Below, piece after piece: positions 36,331-45,642 of a stretch of 64,000 nucleotides of DNA. The stretch spans positions 682,001-746,000 of the forward strand of contig JAEQBH010000031.1 in assembly GCA_016808115.1 (NCBI GenBank). Reading direction: 5' to 3'. This DNA comes from Tetrastigma voinierianum (taxonomy: Eukaryota; Streptophyta; Magnoliopsida; Vitales; Vitaceae). The translations under genes were made by a program, and so were the position numbers. The notes below the pieces were generated by a model that saw nothing but the letters and a program-made list of their open reading frames with translations, searched no databases and was not told the origin of the DNA. Within the stretch, counting starts at the first letter, position 1. Each line of letters opens with the position of its first letter.

Positions 36331-36487
36331 CTAAAATAAAGCGGCGCATATATAAAAAAAAAAAAACAGTGAAGTTAATGCAAAGTGATGAAAACTTGCG
36401 ATTCACGCATTTGGGTTTTCAAAGAGTTAAAAGATTACCTTCACTTGTGATGTTGATCTAGTACACTTCAACTTATCATTGTAGTTT

Positions 36488-36530
36488 GGCACCATCCGTG
36501 CGCGCCATTTGATTCGTGCCACGGTGGTGG
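36488..36530 (-). promoter_or_regulatory. Degenerate primer-binding site and leader of element D
   Basis: The minus strand downstream of the LTR reads a leader (CCACCACCGTGGCACGAATC) and then TGGCGCGCACGGATGGTGCC. The latter is a decayed TGGCGCCGTTGCCGGGGA-type site, the tRNA-Asp site usual for Athila elements. The leader precedes the site by about 20 bp. Confidence 0.5.
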
Positions 36531-37079
36531 TGAATCAACAATATTTATATACCTAAGTTCCTCCTACTGCCGTAGTCAAGCTACTGCAGTATAGTGGTAT
36601 AGGGTCGAACACGGGGATGGGTTTTCATCCTAGGAATGATTTGCATAAGTGTAAAAAGGTAAGGCTTTCTATTTGGACTTTTTGGATTTTTGTTTCAAGC
36701 CGGTGTGATGAGTTTGGCTTGATTAAGCGTAAGCGAAAATGAAGTGTGAAAAGTTAACTTTGAAGATTTAGGTCACTAACTCGGTAACTTAGGGCAAACA
36801 AATTGTCCTCGGGTTTTATCCTCGCGTTATATTGAAGCAACCTATAGTCGAGCCTGCTTAGGATCTCTATGTTTAACTATGAGCCTCACCACTACAAATC
36901 AACTCCTATTTGAGTTAACACGGATCTTATGCATCTATTGCCCCTTTTCGGTTTGAAACCCTAACATTAAATATCATCTCGGAGGCTCGTAAAGACCATC
37001 TAATGAACTGATCATAAAAAGCACTCAAAACCTATCTAATATAAGGGTTCAAAAATAGCACTTTTATGAGCCTTAATCA
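36531..37079 (-). repeat. Truncated 5' LTR of element D
   Basis: Aligns with 28409-28890 and then jumps, at CTAATGAACTGATCATAAAAA (about 37003-37023), to the terminal block matching 29904-29977. About 1.0 kb is missing, including the TATA box and the whole AGCGAAA palindrome cluster present in LTR D2. Only 549 bp remain. Confidence 0.8.
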
Positions 37080-37151
37080 ACCATTGCATCAGCTAAAGCC
37101 ACTTGTTGAGTAATTGGGGCCATTGTAAAATGCGCGAGCAGCTGAGACCAT

Positions 37152-39612
37152 TGTAACACCCCGAAATATACCCTAGTCGTTTTCAACATGTTTAGGGTAT
37201 TTTGTAAGTATAATTTGAATTTTCCGTAAATTAAATGCAAAACATGAAATCTGAGAAACCCGGAAATAAGCAAGGGTAAATTTGTAATTTGTCAAAACGG
37301 GACACAAAATTCATAAGATAAAGATGTGAGGCTATTATAAAAATAACATAACTTGTGGAGCAAATAGAAAGAGTTGAAGGACCAAAGTGCAATAAAATGA
37401 AACTTAAGTCAAAAGAATGCATTTTTGTGGCCAAACATGGCCTTAACTCCAAAATGAGGATAAGACCAAATTGGTCTCTCATTTTCGGCATTTTGGAGGT
37501 TCATATGTGAAAGGAGAAGAAGAAGAGGAAGAAGAGAAGAAGAAGAGGAAGCCAAGAAAGGTTTGGATACTTGTTTGGATTTGCTATGGTTTTGTTTGAA
37601 TTTGCTTTGGGTTTTGTATGGGTTTTAGTTTGTTCCATTTCTAGGGTTTAGTTAGAAATCCATCATAACCCTAGATTTGTTGAAAGTTGGGTTGGTAATA
37701 CCCTATTTTGTATAAGATGAGTAACGAATCCTCCCTTGGGTATGGATTCTGGGTTTAAGATGTATGGATACCGGTTTGGGTGTTAGGAAGTTAACCTAAC
37801 ATACAAGTATTTAAGTTAGGGTTTGGAAATCTCTATCTTTGGTTTTGGTGGAGTTATAACACACTTGGGAGATGTTTTTCTGGAGAATATATGAATATCC
37901 TTTGATTTTGGTTGGATTTTGGAAAAGAAAAGGGCTAAAATCAACAATTAAGAGCATTTTTCAAAGTCTGAAGCCCGACGCAGGGACCTAAGCGTAGCGA
38001 AGATCCACGCCACGGCGTGGCATGTCCACGCCGCGGCATGGCTAAGAAGAGGATTTTTTCCATCCACGAGTTTGCCGCGTTGTAGCGAAGCTAAGCCACA
38101 ATGAAAGGCTTCCCCACAGCGTAGCCATTGTTCACAGCATGGAAAATTGCTATGTTTTGGTTTTGTTTTGTTATTATGTTGCTCCGAGGACTCGTCTATT
38201 GGACTAATGAGGACTCTATAAGTGTATGAAAGGGTCCATACATGTTTGTAAGGTATAGGAAACAAAGAAATTAGACCGTACCTCGCTGCCTCGGTGAGTT
38301 CGATGTTGGCAAACATAATGCCCCTATGATAAGATAGTAGGTTCCTGAACACATGTAGGACTACCTAAGACCAGATATTGAATGATACGGCACTTCTATT
38401 GCGTGGGCAAGCACATCTCTAATCAGTGCTTCGGCACTCCTACTAATGTTACGGCACTTCTGTTACATGGGTAGGCACGTCTCTAATCAGTGCTTGAGCA
38501 CTCTGCTAGTCTTGCAGCCTTACATTACGTGGGCGGGCACGTCTACGATCGGTCTTGGCACTCCTGCTAGTGCTCTGACGCCATTGCGATGGGCGACCGT
38601 CTCACATTCGGTCGCCCGGCCTCACGCTAGTGCTCTGACATTTCTGTGCGTGGGCGAGGCACGTCTCTTATTAGTGCTTGGCACTCTATTAAATATACGG
38701 CACTCTTACTAGTGCTCTGGCACTTCTATTGTAATGAGCGAGGCACGTCATGATGCCGGTATTCTCCGTTAGTGCTGGCACTCACAGCTGTGCTTTCTGA
38801 CACCTTAGTACGAAGTATCATTGCAACCAGTGCTTATTGTGTTGTGTCCTACTCATTTCTTATTAATGGTCTAGGTAGTCAAACAGTTATATGATAAGAG
38901 TCTAAATAACGAATAAGAGTAAAGTAAAGTACATCGTTCTGTTCTGAATGTACCTACGGGTACCTCTGTACAAGTATAAGTTCTGTAGTACCTAGGGGTA
39001 CCTATGAACAAGTATAAGCTCAGAAACTCCCTACAGGGAATGCGAACAAGTATAAGTCTGATATAAGTACAAGTAGGTGTATAAGTTTGTTATGTGAATT
39101 CATGATAAATTATGATATCTGCTACTAAAAATCTGTTACTACTATATGATTACTGTAAAAGAGTATTGATGCATGTGTATACGTATAAGTCATATGTTTT
39201 CCCCCTTTAAGGCGTAAAGCAGCACGGGTTTGTCAGGTGTAGGTACGGAAAGGAGGACGTCCGCGATCTTTCGCATACTGTTGGGCCATCACACTTATAG
39301 GTTACATTAGCCACGGTATGTAAATGTAAATGTACGGTTTTGTATATGTATATGTAAATGGGACTCGAGTTTATGCGTATTGACACTTTATAAGCTTACC
39401 ACTACGGTGGTAGAACATTTTGTATCTTCTTATATGATATTTTGATTTAGTTATAAGACTTGGGCCAACCAATGTCTGAAAAAAAATAAAGTCGATGCAA
39501 TCGCACCTTCGTGCACAGAGCGGGGATTCGGGGCGTGACAGAGTTGGTATCAAAGCATCCCGGATCTGGTTCGGATTTGCCAATCGGGTCAAACTAGATA
39601 AGGGGTGTGACA
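37152..39612 (+). repeat. Family C LTR with PBS stub and second LTR end
   Basis: The LTR runs from TGTAACACCCCG (37152) to GGGGCGTGACA (39540), 2,389 bp. It is followed by an initiator-Met primer site TGGTATCAAAGC (39545-39556), about 45 bp of internal sequence and then GGGGTGTGACA ending at 39612, a second LTR terminus. Flanks are ACCAT (37147-37151) and CCCAT (39613-39617), a target duplication with one mismatch. Nearly all internal DNA and the second LTR have been deleted. It carries CCACGCC/GGCGTGG palindromes (37985-38160) and a 64-bp tandem repeat (38380-38815). Confidence 0.85.
38380..38815 (+). repeat. Tandem repeat of about 64 bp inside the C LTR
   Basis: About six imperfect units built on ACGGCACTTCTGTTACGTGG, GGCACGTCTCTAATCAGTGC and a CGGCACTCCTACTAGTG-like segment. 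ACGGCACTTC recurs at 38387 and 38451, giving a 64-bp period. The later units are more diverged, with local indels. Units contain GGCACGTC/GTGC palindromic elements. Confidence 0.75.
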
Positions 39613-40439
39613 CCCATGTTATGGGCATCTCCTCAACAACTCCTTAAATCATCCCATGCATCATAATACATTTCTTGCTCACCTTGTCAAACCTGTTTTA
39701 TTTCAGCTCTAAATTGTGAGGTCGATTGTGGTGGAAAGAACTTGGTCAAGAATGTTTCAACGAGAGTCCCCTAAGTGTTAATCGAACCCGACATCAAATT
39801 TTTAAACCAATTTCTAGCTTTATCCCTCAAAGAGAACGAAAAGCTTCAACTTGATTACGTTGTGATCCACTCCATTCATCTTAATTGTGCCACATAATTG
39901 TAGAAAATTTGACAAGTGTTTGTTGGGATCTTCCGAAGGGTTGCCCCCAAACTGTTGATGTTGAACCATGTTGAACAATGCAGGCTTTAACTCAAAATTA
40001 TTTGCATCTATCTACTAATGGTGATTTCCTGAATAGTCTTCATTCATCATAGGACGCCAACAATCCCCAAGTGTCCGTTCTCTAAGTCTAGGCATTTCAT
40101 TATGGTCTGAATGACCCTCGTTGAACCTATCACTATTCTGATCCTCCATCTCTACGTTACCAGCTTCCGCTTTCTTTCGTTTGAACATAGTCCTTTCTAT
40201 TTCAGGACCGAACAGTAGTAATTCAGTTCTGGATATTTTGGGCATGTAAAATTGGTACCTGAAATCAAAAAATAACACTATAACACATAGTAAAGAAACT
40301 GAATACAAATGAAACTAAATTAAGACTATAATTCAAAATAAGAGAAATAAAATAAAACACCTGTAGAAAAAGATTTTGCTTAAATTAGCAAATGTCTCTT
40401 TCACTGGAATATTAATCCATTCCACTTAAACCGTGCTTT

Positions 40440-40457
40440 TCCCTGACAACGGTGCCA
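40440..40457 (-). promoter_or_regulatory. Primer-binding site of element B
   Basis: The minus strand reads TGGCACCGTTGTCAGGG, close to the TGGCGCCGTTGTCGGGG tRNA-Asp type site used by Athila elements. It starts six bases inside LTR B2, which confirms that B2 is the 5' LTR of a minus-strand element. Confidence 0.8.
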
Positions 40458-40463
40458 AAAACT

Positions 40464-42225
40464 TGTTCGGTTATTTGCATATATATAAATTTTGGCATAA
40501 AACAACCAAATCCGCCAGTGTACGAATCACAAGTAATATAGTGGCTTTTTAATTAAAAACCCAAAGTACCAAACCCACAGGGGAAAATTGGTTTAATTAG
40601 GGACTAAGTACCCTGACTATAAAAGACTTTTCACTATCCAAGCGATAAAACTGATTTTGATGATGATCAACTAGAATTTAAACTAAAAACAAACTAGTCT
40701 AAAATTTGAAAATCAACAAATAAGTGAAGCGAATTGGAAGAAAAACTCTAATGATTGATGCTAGGGCCAGTTGCATCCATTTGTGGGTTTGTGACTTAAA
40801 AACGTAAGATACCAATTAACGTGAAAACGTCCTTGTGCTTACCCAAGGAACACGATACTAGGTTTACACTTTCATGTCTCCCCTCGATTTCTCACACTCC
40901 ATTCCTATTCTCTATTCGGTCCTCCTAGGTCCGAAAATGTGATACTAGTTCTAGGGCGAATCAGTCCTTGGGAGTTCAATTGGTCTCCTTTTAGTCCTTG
41001 CAATAGAACATCTCGAGTAATGTTATGATCGATCTCCTTTCGGTCCTTACGATCTTCACATAAGATTGCATGTTCTCCATCTTAATAAAATCCACCTAGT
41101 ACTAGGCATTCCTAGTTCCCTAGATATCTTTGATTGAGTTAATTAGGTTTTAACAATTGTAGGATACTAAATGTGGAAAATAATTCCTAAGGGGATACCT
41201 CCAGCTATCACTCTAGAACCCCTTGAACCTAGGTTTTAATTTCAACCTCTAACATACAACAATTATGAAAAACCTTGAAAAATCAAAGATTTACAAACAT
41301 ACAACCTCAACACAAGTATGGATACATACAAATCAGTCAATAAAAACCCTAAAGTCTACGATTTCAAACCAGCCACCAGGAGATATTAGCCACTCATAGT
41401 AGCCTCAAAACCCGACAATACTATATTTGTACTAAATAAAGTACTGAAATATTAAGAAATTAAATAGAGTTAAGGAATACAAAACAATTTTTAATCAATC
41501 TTGTGTAAAACTCATCCACTAATCTAGAGATGTCCCCTGCAATTTAAATCCTCAACATAACTCAAAATGACAGGCTCAAGAATCATTCGAAACTAAAAGC
41601 CTAGAAAAAACTAAGTCTAGAGAGAAGAACCTTAATTGGAAGTGTCGCCACCTCCTCTCGAGTCTCTCTCCTTTTTAATTCAAAATCAAGTGTGGTATAT
41701 ATACCCTCGAAATGGAGCGATGATTGAGTTTTGAAAGTAGAATATTCATATTCTGGCCCGGCGTTCTTCGCCTAGGCGGCGAGCTTCGCCTGAGGCGGGC
41801 TACCGTGTGTCTTCATCTGCGATGGTGGCCGCCGCCTGCGCCGGGCGGGCCCACATGCCAAAGCGGGGCGGGGGTTGGCCTAGTCTTTCTCATCTTCGAG
41901 AGTCTTCATGCGATCAATTGGCTCGCTAGGCGCGAAGGCCATTTCTCACGCTGGACAAGCCTCATGCCTAGGTAAACCTCATGGCAGGCGAGTTGCCTAT
42001 GCCTAAGCCCAGACCATGAGATTCTCTGTAGGTCACCTTCTTGCTCTGGTTACGCCTTCATGTCATTTAAGCTCTTTTTTTGTGATTTTCAATCGTATTC
42101 TATAGCTGTTATTGCGGGAATGGGGATTAGTGTAATATGGCTAAATAAGGATGTGAAATAAGCATTTGAGTTGTAAAAATACATGAAAAACACACTCAAA
42201 ATGCATATATAATTCACACCGAACA
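40464..42225 (-). repeat. LTR B2, 5' LTR of element B
   Basis: TGTTCGGT...ACCGAACA: perfect 8-bp inverted termini, 1,762 bp. The TATA motif is at about 41695-41704 (minus). From 41755 to 42010 lie degraded CGCCTAGGCG-type motifs (TTCGCCTAGGCGGCGAGC near 41767). This part is unusually GC-rich (41800-41880) and seems to contain rearranged or mis-assembled repeat units. The G-box seen in B1 and in the copy at 58877-60310 is damaged here (CCGTGTGTCTTC). Confidence 0.85.
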
Positions 42226-42230
42226 GATCT
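42226..42230. repeat. Target-site duplication GATCT, right copy
   Basis: GATCT directly after LTR B2, identical to 10959-10963. Confidence 0.85.
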
Positions 42231-43900
42231 TCGAGGGGAGGACTATTTAAGCTCTTTTCCCTTTTCTGCTCTTGTATGGATAGTTGGTAGCATTGTCGTG
42301 GAGCCAGTTGATTGCTTAGGAAGTCAACCTACCCCGTATTAGTCAAATAACTGACTGTATGGTGATATATTGAAGGACGGCTGTCGAGTGCGACCAGGTC
42401 CGACTACTATGGCATTTATAAGGCCCGAATCTTGATGGCGAGGAAACAAAGAGCACAATTGGGTGGTAGTCCTGCTTTATGCAAGGGAGCATGATGTCTC
42501 TAGTGTCGTGGTTTACGCATTTGAAACAGGAGAGGATTCGCCGACTAAGTTCGGCATTCTGTGTGGAAGCTTAAATCCCCAGTTGAAGGCGGAGTAATTG
42601 CACGAGTCTATCGCTACACCCAGGATCCACCATTACCTGTGCTGTAAGCTAGCTAATACATAGGGTGAATCTGAGTGCATCATAATAGGGCCTGATATTT
42701 TGTTCGAGTTTGCGGAAGGAAAGGATGGGGTCATCCTATCATTGTGTTTCTTCCACAATTTGCCTCTACGTGTAGATAGCATTTACCCAAGCCTTAACCG
42801 TGGCTACTCTTAAGAGCTTCCTCTGTTGGCTCTTTAATTGATATTGGTCATAAGATGAGCCCCCTAGTATATAGTTTATAGCAATCGGTTTATGATGGGA
42901 GTGGCGAATTATTAAATTTGTAATTACATGCGCTAGCGACCGAATTTCGCCTGCGATCAACGTCTTTGAGCATACCTTCTAAGGTGCCTTGCTTTGATTA
43001 GTCTTTCTACCAAGAACTTCAAGCTTCGACACCTGTTGGTCTCATGCCCATGATCCCTGTGATAATTGCACCATACAAATGGGTTTCTTTGAGAGGGATC
43101 CGTTTGGATTAGTGTAGGCCACTTGAAATCTGGCAAGTCGCGAATGAGGGGCAGCAGCCTCTCATATGTGATGTTCAAGGGGGTGAATTACGAGGGTTCC
43201 TTTTTTTTCTATGACTGATCATGGGATTGCTTTCGGTTTTTGTTCTAACCTTCCTTGGGCTTAGACAGCTTCTTCCTCTCCGGCTTGTTGCTCTCAGCCA
43301 GCTTGCTTGTGATCATGACAGTTTGTGTTGCTACTCGAATGCTATCTTCCAACCTTGAGTACCTATCTAGCCGCCTATATAATTCTTCCATTATCGGTCA
43401 GCCCAGTGCAAAGGCAGTGAGTGGAAGAGCAGATGAATGGCCGAAACTATCTGAAATTCGACGGACTAAATCCGTCTTTATAAGCCTCACCCTCTTGGCA
43501 TTGCCCGAACCTTCTTGTGAAGTCTCGTATGGATTCCTCTTCCTACTTTAGAATAGTCTGCAAAGAGTTAATGTTCCTCTACCGTATCGAATAAAGATAT
43601 TGAGAGATGAATGCCATCCAAAGCTCATTAAACAAGTTTATTGAATTACGTGGGAGCTTGTGGAACTAGGCTAGCTCAAGCCCTCGCAGACTAGCTAGGA
43701 ATACTTTGCACAACAGACGTTCATTGTTGGCGTTCAATGTCATTGCCTGGTTGTAATGGAGCATGTGGTCATAAGGGTCATTAGAGCCATCGAACATGGT
43801 AAAAGCTTGCATGACAAACCCTCAAGGTGGCTCGTAATTAAGAATGTATTGCCCTAGGGGTGAAGAGAGCATGTCGTCAGGCCCCTGAATTAGGGTTATA
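42231..43900 (-). pseudogene. Tat/Ogre-type gag and protease region
   Basis: Reading downward: MFDGSNDPYDHMLHYNQAM (about 43800), FHKLPRNSINLFNELW and KEEESIRDFTRRFGQCQ (43540-43700) match the capsid part of Tat-type Gag (PFDG..DP.DH, WF..L...SI.SF..L, E.LRDY..RF). At 43178-42957 lies the knuckle CNYHRDHGHETNRC in LIQTDPSQRNPFVWC context, then LIKARHLRRYAQR. 42960-42766 has INYILGGSSYDQ and RKLLRVATVKAWVN. Protease follows in decayed form down to 42231, with VDPGCSDR-like sequence near 42620. Pol continues at 10958 on the far side of element B. Confidence 0.75.
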
Positions 43901-45250
43901 AGTTGGGCATAGAATTTCAGCCCTATACCAAAGGCGGGATGCGTTGGTGGCGTAAAGCGACATCCGCTGCAGTCAAGTAACCTTCCCGACCAGTTTTGAG
44001 GGGCAGAGCGGCTAGTTCTACCTCACGTCAGCTGTCCCTGGCTCGACGGGTAAATGCCACTGACAACATCACTGAGGGCAGGGTAATGAGAGTGCGTCCT
44101 TCGCGATTTGGCCCTTGTGCTGCCTCGAGCATTCCTTTCTAGTGAAGGACTTGCAAATGGGGACCTCCCGGAGGACAATTCACCATCTGTTGGGGCATCA
44201 CCGTCGCAGGAAATAATGGGCTCTTTTCCTTTATTACGAACTATTGGATGTTCAACACTATCGTCATCTAGTACATCCTTTCCAAGTTCGAGTCCTTTTT
44301 TCTTCTTGGGACCATAAGCCGTCGTTTCTCCACGTTTACAAGCGTTCGATGAGCTTGTAACACCCTCTGACTATCTCACAACTCCTCTTGCTTCCTCTCT
44401 CCATCTCCTGGCACTTGATGGAGGAACTAAGCCCAGTGTTTGATGCATCGGATTATTCGACATTGCGATTGCTTTGAGTAGATCGGGTATGGAAGGGGGA
44501 GTCGAAAGAGTTCTAAGTAATAGGGGGCTACTAAAGAATCGTTGTAGCCCAGTATACCGGCCGTCGTGAGACTTTTTTTTCCAATTCCCATAAACGGCAG
44601 TGTAGGACTTTGGTGGCCGAATCCCAAACGTTAAATTGTAAGAGTCTTGATGCGTGATTCCTTGAAGCGTCGCGGCCGCAATGTTATGAACATACAAAAA
44701 GGGCGTTAAAGCGACGGTGGGCGGCGCTTTCTCAAACGGTCGTCAGCGAAAACATCTTGAGAGAGGGAGAAAGAGAATAAGGTGTTAATTGCCACCTTTC
44801 CTGATGGGGGTCAGTTCGACTTATAGGGTTCGGTTCACCAAATCCCCTCATTCCTTCTCGGGGTAGGATTTTATCTCCTCCTAATTTAAGGGAGGAAATC
44901 TTCTTTTCCTTATTGACGACTAGTTCTTCCTTATCGAGGACTATTTCTCCATTTTCTAGGATTATCCCTACGAGGAGTGAGGGATTCGGAAGCTAGAAAA
45001 TTCGCTGATAATATCACTCTTGTGGATTTTCCGCTTCTAGGTGCTTATTCGAAATATACTTCCCATATGGGATAGAATTCCCATATGGGATACCATATGG
45101 GGTAGAATGGTCGTCTGTTAGACTTGAAGTCCCAGGCGGGCAGCTTTGAGCAAGCCTTGGAAGATTTTGTCCTTTCTTTCCCGGACGGCCTCTAAAGATT
45201 CTCCCATTTGAGAAATGTTCACCTAGTCATGGTAAAGGCGAGACGAGGTC
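43901..45250 (-). other. Tat-type element 5' leader and probable LTR
   Basis: 44697-44371 is open for 108 codons (for example LTFGIRPPKSYTAVYGNW) but shows no known domain. It lies in the N-terminal Gag or leader position. From about 44750 to 45250 the sequence looks like non-coding LTR or leader DNA and contains CCCATATGGG at 45062-45071 and 45080-45089 and ACCATATGGGGT at 45092. I could not find the LTR termini or a primer site. Confidence 0.4.
45062..45103. repeat. Three CCATATGG palindromes
   Basis: CCCATATGGG twice and CCATATGGGG once within 42 bp. CCATATGG also fits the CC(A/T)6GG consensus of MADS-domain (CArG) sites. They lie in the upstream part of the Tat-type element. Confidence 0.85.
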
Positions 45251-45378
45251 AGTGGGATTTTCCAAAGTATAAACCCAAATAGGCCTCAAATTTGCATCTC
45301 AGTACCAGGATCCCATAGATCATGGTATCATGCCTAAATGTTTATCATTGTGATGACGATGGATCGCAGAGAATGAAA

Positions 45379-45642
45379 TCACAAATCAATGATTATTTCA
45401 TGGACTTTATTTTGGACTTTGAAGGTGTTGACTGAAAACCATGTTCTTGTTGAGTTCAGCCAGCTCTGACTCTGTAGTAGACTAGATGTGGGAGGTGTTA
45501 CAGGCAGGGAGGAGGCCTTTTGTTCTTTGTGTGTTTTTTGGGAGGCTGAACTGTGTTTCAAGATCACTCATGGTATTCTAAAACATCAGATGTGGACACT
45601 CAGCAGCTTCAGACTAGTAGCTTAAACTCTGCTTTGATACTA
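45379..45642 (-). pseudogene. Possible gag start with initiator-Met primer site
   Basis: The minus strand at 45642-45631 reads TAGTATCAAAGC, 10 of 12 matches to the TGGTATCAGAGC primer site. A short reading frame follows (MSDLETQFSLPK, then after a frameshift SESELAELNKNMVFSQ). A primer site followed by an ATG within about 75 bp suggests the start of a retroelement. Clade unknown. Confidence 0.35.

Larger units (their letters stand above)
28380..37079 (-). mobile_element. Element D: internally deleted Athila-like element nested in gag of B
   Basis: Bounded by D-family LTRs at 28409-29977 and 36531-37079 in the same orientation. Reading the minus strand from 37079: truncated LTR, leader with degenerate primer site, gag (36330-34493), protease (about 34490-33960), a GC-rich second ORF region (about 33450-31220), a non-coding tail, and the second LTR. 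RT, RNase H and integrase are missing, so this is a non-autonomous deletion derivative or recombinant. It interrupts B gag between ADAMVD and the KTEANLMFEELAK segment. No target duplication is visible. Confidence 0.7.
37080..40310 (-). pseudogene. Element B gag N-terminal half, split by a C-family LTR
   Basis: 40308-40015 is open for 97 codons: MPKISRTELLLFGPEIERTM, FKRKKAEAG. The FDPEIERT-like start is typical of Athila Gag. 40000-39613 reads KFFPPQSTSQFRAEIKQV and YYDAWDDLR (the KF.P..KT..FR.EI, L.EAWERFK segment). The frame then stops at a C-family LTR (37152-39612) and resumes at 37151-37080 with FYNGPNYST and QQVALADAMVD. The next Gag residues are found at 28375, beyond element D. The two insertions therefore sit 72 bp apart in one gag gene. 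Confidence 0.8.
10964..42225 (-). mobile_element. Element B: Athila-like retrotransposon, 31 kb with nested insertions
   Basis: LTR B1 (10964-12319) and LTR B2 (40464-42225) are homologous, in the same orientation, and flanked by the identical pentamer GATCT (10959-10963 and 42226-42230). A tRNA-Asp-type primer site adjoins B2 (40440-40457) and a PPT-like run adjoins B1, so the element reads on the minus strand from 42225 to 10964. In reading order it contains gag, protease, RT, RNase H, the start of integrase and an env-like ORF. These are separated by three insertions: 37152-39612, about 28380-37079 and 15199-23964. Removing them joins gag and pol in the expected protein order. The end of integrase is missing at the last junction. 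Confidence 0.85.
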
